A DNA stretch of 64,000 nucleotides from Pedobacter sp. Leaf41. Its GTDB lineage: Bacteria; Bacteroidota; Bacteroidia; Sphingobacteriales; Sphingobacteriaceae. Positions within the stretch are counted from its first letter, which is position 1; each line of letters opens with the position of its first letter. Both the position numbers and the translations under genes were made by a program. The notes under the pieces are model-generated. The model saw only the letters and a list, made by a program, of their open reading frames with translations. It was not told the origin of the DNA and made no database searches. The DNA lies in NCBI RefSeq assembly GCF_001422545.1, contig NZ_LMLE01000001.1, forward strand, positions 1,052,127 to 1,116,126, given 5' to 3'. This document shows positions 59,360 through 64,000 of the stretch, piece after piece.

Positions 59360-59656
59360 ATGGCTAAGTTTTCAGAATTAATAAATGGAGAGAAACCAGT
59401 TTTGGTAGATTTTTTTGCTGAATGGTGCGGACCTTGCAAAATGATGAAGCCCATTTTAGAACAGTTAAAATCACAGGTTGGCGATTCCGTTTCGATTATT
59501 AAGGTTGATATCGATAAAAATCAAGCAGCAGCGGCTGCATATTCTGTTCAAAGCGTGCCTACTTTAATGTTATTCAAACAAGGAAAACAAGTTTGGCGTC
59601 AAAGTGGTGTTTTGCAAGCTTCGCAATTGAAACAGATTATCGATTCTCATTCTTAA
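59360..59656 (+). CDS. trxA: Thioredoxin
   Basis: 98 residues, the full thioredoxin fold without signal peptide, so cytoplasmic. The redox motif [10 protein letters not shown] is in FFAEWCGPC, and [19 protein letters not shown] holds the cis-proline. It reduces disulfides with thioredoxin reductase. It stands alone between a terminator/7-bp repeat and the opposite-strand pdeM, whose last base touches its own stop (59657). Confidence 0.95.
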   Translation: MAKFSELINGEKPVLVDFFAEWCGPCKMMKPILEQLKSQVGDSVSIIKVDIDKNQAAAAAYSVQSVPTLMLFKQGKQVWRQSGVLQASQLKQIIDSHS

Positions 59657-60295
59657 TTATACTTCCACCACTTTATTTGGCGTAACTGCAAATATTTGTT
59701 CGTTAATCTTCGGGTAAATATTATAAAGGCCGGTAAACGTACTAAAAGCTGGCAAAACTGCGTATTCTTTTCCAAAGAAGAAACACGGGAATTTTAAACG
59801 CTGTTTTGCTTTACCCACTACAGTAACCCCAGGATGAATATGGCCACTTATCGGATACAATTCTTCTTCCGTGCATTTTGGTGCATCATGAATAAAGCAA
59901 AAAGGGCCTAAACAAAAACTTGGTTCATGTATTTCAATTTGCATTGATGCATAATCAGCATTTGCTAACCTATCATGGTTTCCCTTTACAAGCAAGAAAG
60001 TGAGTTCGCGAAATTGCTTTTTCCACGCTGCAAACTCATCGATATCGGTATTTAAACCATGATGAAACATATCACCATTGATCAATAACGTTTTAGGTTT
60101 ATACCTTTCAATGAGCAAACCTAATCGTTGTAAATCATTTTGAGCGATGGTAGATGGTACTTGTACACCAGCAGAACGGAAATGTGCAGATTTACCCAAA
60201 TGCAAATCGCTAATGGCTAAAAGTTGATGTTGTGGTAAGTATAAAGCCCTTTCTTTATCTAAAATCAGTTCTTCTCCGTGGCTTGTGATTGTCAT
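59657..60295 (-). CDS. pdeM: Ligase-associated DNA damage response endonuclease PdeM
   Basis: 212 residues of the calcineurin-like metallophosphoesterase fold. Metal-binding motifs are LAISDLHLGKSAHFR, LLINGDMFHHG, LVKGNHDRLA and ISGHIHPGV. The family lead-in LYLPQHQLLAISDLHLGK matches the PdeM/YkuE-like nuclease linked to LigD-type or LigB-type ligases. It is last in the run ligase, helicase, PdeM. It should cut or clean DNA ends in repair. A degenerate repeat lies between it and the helicase. Confidence 0.92.
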   Translation of the reverse strand: MTITSHGEELILDKERALYLPQHQLLAISDLHLGKSAHFRSAGVQVPSTIAQNDLQRLGLLIERYKPKTLLINGDMFHHGLNTDIDEFAAWKKQFRELTFLLVKGNHDRLANADYASMQIEIHEPSFCLGPFCFIHDAPKCTEEELYPISGHIHPGVTVVGKAKQRLKFPCFFFGKEYAVLPAFSTFTGLYNIYPKINEQIFAVTPNKVVEV

Positions 60296-60316
60296 TAATT
60301 TTTATCTAATATAGTC

Positions 60317-60346
60317 CGTGATTGCTTCGTAAATAGCAATGACGAA
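60317..60346. repeat. Short relative of the inverted-repeat element
   Basis: GATTGCTTCGTAAATAGCAA and the following TGACGAAAC resemble one end of the dispersed repeat type seen at 46377-46462 in reduced form. It sits in the 67-base space between the helicase and pdeM genes. Confidence 0.4.
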
Positions 60347-60362
60347 ACAGTAAAAGGGTAAT

Positions 60363-62840
60363 TTACTTAAATTTCTCCGATTCCGCTTTCATCCTTGCAA
60401 TTCGTTGTTCCAATTCTTCCGAACTCATGTTTTCCCGTAAACTATCAACCTTGATCGGAAATGATAATGGTGTAAAACTTTGAGGATGGGTAATGATTAC
60501 CTCACTATTCTGAATTCTTTCTAAAGCGGCAGCCAATCTCGGCTCTTCTAATTGCTGATAAAAAACTTCATCGTACGCTTGGCGTAAAAGTAAATTATGT
60601 TTATCGTAATCGCTAAAAACATTAAAAAATAAACCAGCTGATGACTGAAGATGTTTATTAGCAACATATTTACCGGGATACCCCTGAAAAACCAAACCTG
60701 AAATGCAGGCAATATCACGGAACTTTCTTCGAGCCATTTCAGTTGAATTGATACTTAGCGTAATGTCTTCAGTGAGGTTTTTAGGCGAGAAAACTTCGTA
60801 GGCGATAGATTCATCCATAGGAATTTCTGTTTCACTTAACAGCTCAAAACCATAATCATTCATTGCAATAGAAAAACTGATCGGCAAAAGCTTGCTCAAG
60901 CGGTAAGCTACCAAAGCCGCCAAAACTTCATGAACTAAACGCCCCTCAAATGGATAAGCAAAAAGATGGAAACCTTCTTTGTTATTAATCAATTCAATTA
61001 GCAATTCATCATTGCGTGGTACATGAGAACGCTTTTCTTGCAAAAGAAATAATGGATAAACTGAATCCAATTCTTCATCGTTATGGGTTTTATCTAAAGC
61101 CTCATTATATTTTTTCCGCAACACCGAGCCCAAATTTGAAGATAAAGGCAAACGGCCACCATTCCAGCTTGGAGAAATGGCATTTTTCTGTTTACTCACC
61201 CGAACAATTACCGTCATATCCTTAACATGAACAAACTCTAAAACCCGACCGGCCAAACGAAAATTATCTCCGGCTTTTAAGCGGGTAACAAAATATTCTT
61301 CTACCATGCCAATATAACCGCCGGAAAGAAACTTTACCTTTAACATTGCATCACTTACTATGGTACCGATGTGCAAACGATGTCGCATAGCTAATTGTCG
61401 GCTTTTAACTTTCCATAATCCGTCTTCATCTTTAATTACCTTTTTGAACTCATTATAAGCACCTAAGCTATCGCCACCTGAAGTTATAAATTGCATTACC
61501 CAAGACCATTCCTCTGGCAAGATTAATTTAAAAGCGTGGGTATTTTTTATTTCCTCATAAACGATTTTATCATCAAAGCCATCTCCAATAGCTAAAGTAA
61601 CCAGGTATTGAACAAGAGTATCGAAAACCATAATGAAGGGCTCACGGCTTTCTATATTATTGGTTTTGGCCGCTTCTTTAATTGCTGCTGCTTCTACTAA
61701 CTCTAAAGCATGTGTCGGCAAAAAATAGATCTTCGAAACCTCATGGGGTGAATGCCCCGAACGGCCGGCACGTTGTAAAAACCTGGCAACACCTTTAGGC
61801 GAACCCACCTGAACAACGGTGTCAACAGGTTTAAAATCTACACCTAAATCCAAGGATGAAGTCGCAATAACAGCTTTCAGTTGCCCCGTATGTAACGCAT
61901 CTTCAATCCAGTTTCTGAGTTCAAAATCTATCGAACCGTGGTGAATAGCAATTCTTCCTGCCAATTCAGGTTCGATATTTAGCAAGTGCTGGTACCACAT
62001 TTCCGATTGCCCACGGGTATTGATAAAAATAAGAGTCGTTTTGCTTTTCTCAATAATAGGCAGAAGTTTGTAAGCCAATTTTAAACCCAAATGCCCAGCC
62101 CAAGGTAGGGTTTCAATATCATCGGGAAGAATTGATTTAATGATGATTTTCTTTTCTAGGTCGGCCTTGATAATGATTCTTTTAGCTGTTTCATCAGGCT
62201 CTAAAACATCTAAAGCCTCCTCAATATTTCCAATGGTTGCCGAAATACCCCATACTCTTAAAAACTGATTTTTTTCCAATTTTTGCAAACCTTTAATCCG
62301 GGAAATAGCAAGTTCTACCAATACGCCACGTTTACTTCCCAACAATTCATGCCATTCATCTGCGACTATGCACTTCAGGTTTTTAAATAAAGTTGAAGAG
62401 CCTTTTTGTGCCAGCAAAAGATGCAAACTTTCAGGTGTAATCAATAAAATCTCGGGCATCGATTTCTTCTGTTGAACCTTTTCTGCCTGCGAGGTATCGC
62501 CATTTCTTACCCCAACATGCCAATCTAATTCAAGTTCGGTAAGTGTTTCACGCATCGCTCTTGCAATATCTTTAGCCAGTGAACGAAGTGGAGTAATCCA
62601 AATAAGCTGTAAACGATCTTTTGCTTTTTTATTGCTTAATTCTGATGCATTCAGCGCTTCTATGGCTATAGCCAAAAACAACGAAAATGTTTTACCAAAT
62701 CCTGTTGGAGCATTCACCAATCCGCTGTAACCGTTTAAGTAGTTTTGCCAGGCATCTTCCTGAAATTTAAATGGTTTACGACCATTGGCTTTAAGCCATT
62801 GCTTAATTTTTTTGTAGCCTTTGGTTTTCGTTTGGTCCAT
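60363..62840 (-). CDS. Ligase-associated DNA damage response DEXH helicase (Lhr-like)
   Basis: 825 residues of superfamily 2. Helicase motifs: Walker A NAPTGFGKTFSLFLA, Ia ITPLRSLAKD, II VADEWHELL, III ISATIGN, IV LIFINTRGQSE, V TSSLDLGVDF and VI VARFLQRAGRSGHSP. The C-terminal winged-helix and Lhr-type region follows. The DEWH form of motif II fits the ligase-associated group. It should unwind DNA or RNA at damage sites together with the adjacent ligase and PdeM nuclease, all on the minus strand. Confidence 0.94.
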   Translation of the reverse strand: MDQTKTKGYKKIKQWLKANGRKPFKFQEDAWQNYLNGYSGLVNAPTGFGKTFSLFLAIAIEALNASELSNKKAKDRLQLIWITPLRSLAKDIARAMRETLTELELDWHVGVRNGDTSQAEKVQQKKSMPEILLITPESLHLLLAQKGSSTLFKNLKCIVADEWHELLGSKRGVLVELAISRIKGLQKLEKNQFLRVWGISATIGNIEEALDVLEPDETAKRIIIKADLEKKIIIKSILPDDIETLPWAGHLGLKLAYKLLPIIEKSKTTLIFINTRGQSEMWYQHLLNIEPELAGRIAIHHGSIDFELRNWIEDALHTGQLKAVIATSSLDLGVDFKPVDTVVQVGSPKGVARFLQRAGRSGHSPHEVSKIYFLPTHALELVEAAAIKEAAKTNNIESREPFIMVFDTLVQYLVTLAIGDGFDDKIVYEEIKNTHAFKLILPEEWSWVMQFITSGGDSLGAYNEFKKVIKDEDGLWKVKSRQLAMRHRLHIGTIVSDAMLKVKFLSGGYIGMVEEYFVTRLKAGDNFRLAGRVLEFVHVKDMTVIVRVSKQKNAISPSWNGGRLPLSSNLGSVLRKKYNEALDKTHNDEELDSVYPLFLLQEKRSHVPRNDELLIELINNKEGFHLFAYPFEGRLVHEVLAALVAYRLSKLLPISFSIAMNDYGFELLSETEIPMDESIAYEVFSPKNLTEDITLSINSTEMARRKFRDIACISGLVFQGYPGKYVANKHLQSSAGLFFNVFSDYDKHNLLLRQAYDEVFYQQLEEPRLAAALERIQNSEVIITHPQSFTPLSFPIKVDSLRENMSSEELEQRIARMKAESEKFK

Positions 62841-63006
62841 GTATAATTGTAATTTCTAAATTTTTAATTGAAAAGCAATTTCAGTAATTCATTGTTAGCA
62901 TTAGTCCCGCCATTTGTTTCAATTCCCGATAAAAAATCGGGAGATTTCCACGCCTGACGGGTTTAAATGGCATGGTAAACCTAAGTAAATAAACCTTTCG
63001 GGAGTG
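62841..63006. other. Spacer between ligase and helicase genes with hairpin
   Basis: 166 bases with a TCCCGAT/ATCGGGA stem-loop (62924-62942, loop AAAAA), flanked by GCCATTT and AAATGGC as a possible outer pair. No gene seen. The hairpin may slow or process the ligase-helicase message. Confidence 0.4.
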
Positions 63007-64000
63007 TTATATTGTAGATGCTAGCAATTGCCTCAAATCTTCTAATGTATTTATTTCAACAGCTTTTTTATCTTTCCGCCATCTTAAAATCCGTGGAAAA
63101 CGAAGTGCCAAACCAGCTTTGTGTCGTTTGCTTTCTGCAATTCCCTCAAATGCAATTTCGAAAACAAGTTCGGGTTTAACGGTTCTAACTGGTCCAAATT
63201 TTTCTATTGCATTTTTGGTTACAAAAGAATTCACTTCTTTAATTTCCTTATCGGTTAGGCCAGAATAAGCCTTCGCGATAGTAACCAGGTTTTCACCATC
63301 ACGAACAGCAAAAGTATAATCGGTGAAGAAATTTGCTCGTCTTCCACTACCTTTTTGGGCATAAATCATCACTGCATCAACGGTATAAGGATTGATTTTC
63401 CACTTCCACCAATCGCCACGTTTACGACCACTGTGGTAATGTGAACTCAGTTTTTTAAGCATAATTCCCTCGCTGTTAATTGAACGTGAGGTTTGTCTTA
63501 ACTCTGCTAATTCCTCCCAGGTTTTACACTTTATAACTGGTGATAGAATCACAGCACTGTCATCTAAACTTCCAATTAACTGCTCTAATATTTTTCTTCT
63601 TTCACTAAGAGGATGTTCTCGAAAATCATTTGCCTCAAACTCCAGAATATCGTAAACGAAGAACCCAATAGGGGCGTCTTCCAGTTGTTTTTTACTGATC
63701 GTTTTGCGGTTTAAACGTTGCTGCAAAGTACTAAAAGATAAAACCTGCTTATCCTGTACCGCTAGTATTTCACCATCTAAAACCACTCCATCTGGCAAAA
63801 TATCAATTAAAAAATGTAGTTCTGGGAATTGCTCTGTTACCAATTCTTCGCCTCTGCTCCATATAAATAATTCACCATTTCTTTTAACAATTTGTCCGCG
63901 GATACCATCCCATTTCCATTCGGCTTGCCATTCAGCAATATCGCCTAACTTTTCTGGCTCTTGCTCCAAAGCATAGGCAAGGCAAAAGGGATACGGCCAG
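63007..64000 (-). CDS. ATP-dependent DNA ligase, N-terminal part outside window
   Basis: At least 331 residues; the frame is still open at the window edge. An internal leucine at 63969 (TTG) must not be taken as a start, since the frame upstream reads PYPFCLAYALEQEPEKLG, the conserved ligase lead-in. The adenylation motif I is EWKWDGIRGQ with catalytic lysine, followed by IWSRGEELVTEQFPEL, VLDGEILA (motif IIIa), EGIMLKKL (motif IV) and WWKWKINP (motif V). The C-terminal OB fold ends in LALRFPRILRWRKDKK. It heads the repair cluster with the helicase and PdeM downstream. Confidence 0.94.
   Translation of the reverse strand, partial: WPYPFCLAYALEQEPEKLGDIAEWQAEWKWDGIRGQIVKRNGELFIWSRGEELVTEQFPELHFLIDILPDGVVLDGEILAVQDKQVLSFSTLQQRLNRKTISKKQLEDAPIGFFVYDILEFEANDFREHPLSERRKILEQLIGSLDDSAVILSPVIKCKTWEELAELRQTSRSINSEGIMLKKLSSHYHSGRKRGDWWKWKINPYTVDAVMIYAQKGSGRRANFFTDYTFAVRDGENLVTIAKAYSGLTDKEIKEVNSFVTKNAIEKFGPVRTVKPELVFEIAFEGIAESKRHKAGLALRFPRILRWRKDKKAVEINTLEDLRQLLASTI

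Noticed and set aside
63967..63969. Apparent start of the DNA ligase at 63969
   Set aside because: It is an internal TTG leucine; the frame upstream continues with conserved ligase sequence to the window edge, so the gene is cut by the window.
1..64000. CRISPR arrays, restriction or toxin-antitoxin defence loci
   Set aside because: No spaced direct-repeat array, nuclease/methylase pair or small toxin-antitoxin gene pair was seen; the DUF2314 gene stands alone without a toxin.

Overview
The window looks like a chromosomal segment of a Gram-negative Bacteroidota, most likely family Sphingobacteriaceae (Pedobacter or a close relative). This is inferred from SusC/SusD and FecR-linked TonB receptors, promoters of the Bacteroidota type (TAnnTTTG), DUF983, DUF3891 and DUF4142 proteins, weak or absent Shine-Dalgarno sites, and AT-rich DNA. 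No plasmid, phage, CRISPR array or intact insertion sequence was seen.

Left part (1-31.4 kb) is accessory in character. It holds a flavin oxidoreductase gene broken by one in-frame TGA; a zinc alcohol dehydrogenase with a small tail-anchored partner; a metallo-beta-lactamase-fold hydrolase; a DUF4142 lipoprotein; an AlkB-like dioxygenase; two methyltransferases; a DUF3891 protein; a secreted GH13 amylase-like enzyme; an AI-2E family permease; a Crp/Fnr regulator divergent from a short-chain reductase, with an FNR-box-like palindrome between them; and an alpha/beta hydrolase with an extra N-terminal domain. A cell-surface signalling locus follows: ECF sigma factor, FecR anti-sigma factor, and two tandem TonB receptors with STN domains. 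Then come a lone response-regulator receiver, a second Crp/Fnr gene broken by one TAG next to a sterol-desaturase-family gene, and a SusC/SusD pair. A textbook SAM-I riboswitch with its own terminator lies on the SusC/SusD strand, which suggests the transporter answers to S-adenosylmethionine or methionine status.

Right part (31.4-64 kb) starts at a tRNA-Ser(TGA) and is mostly housekeeping. It has a PASTA / MltG / thioesterase / YihY operon; D-Ala-D-Ala ligase followed by a third Crp/Fnr regulator; DUF983; CutC and a DUF2314 protein; a glycosylasparaginase-type enzyme; an omega-amidase plus methionine/glutamine transaminase pair; serC and serA; a SAM hydroxide adenosyltransferase divergent from PhoH; purC; a STAS protein with RNase Z; an MCE protein; two amidases divergent from lptD; cinA; a 2-oxoacid dehydrogenase E2; thioredoxin; and the DNA-ligase-associated repair cluster (PdeM nuclease, DEXH helicase, ATP-dependent ligase), whose ligase runs off the right edge.

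Between genes there are several hairpin terminators, three of which share a CCTCGTAG palindrome. There is also a 7-bp tandem repeat just before the thioredoxin gene, a degenerate inverted repeat near 46.4 kb, and a 48-codon gene overlapping the 3' end of its neighbour near 45.7 kb. Promoter calls rest on motif matches read by eye.
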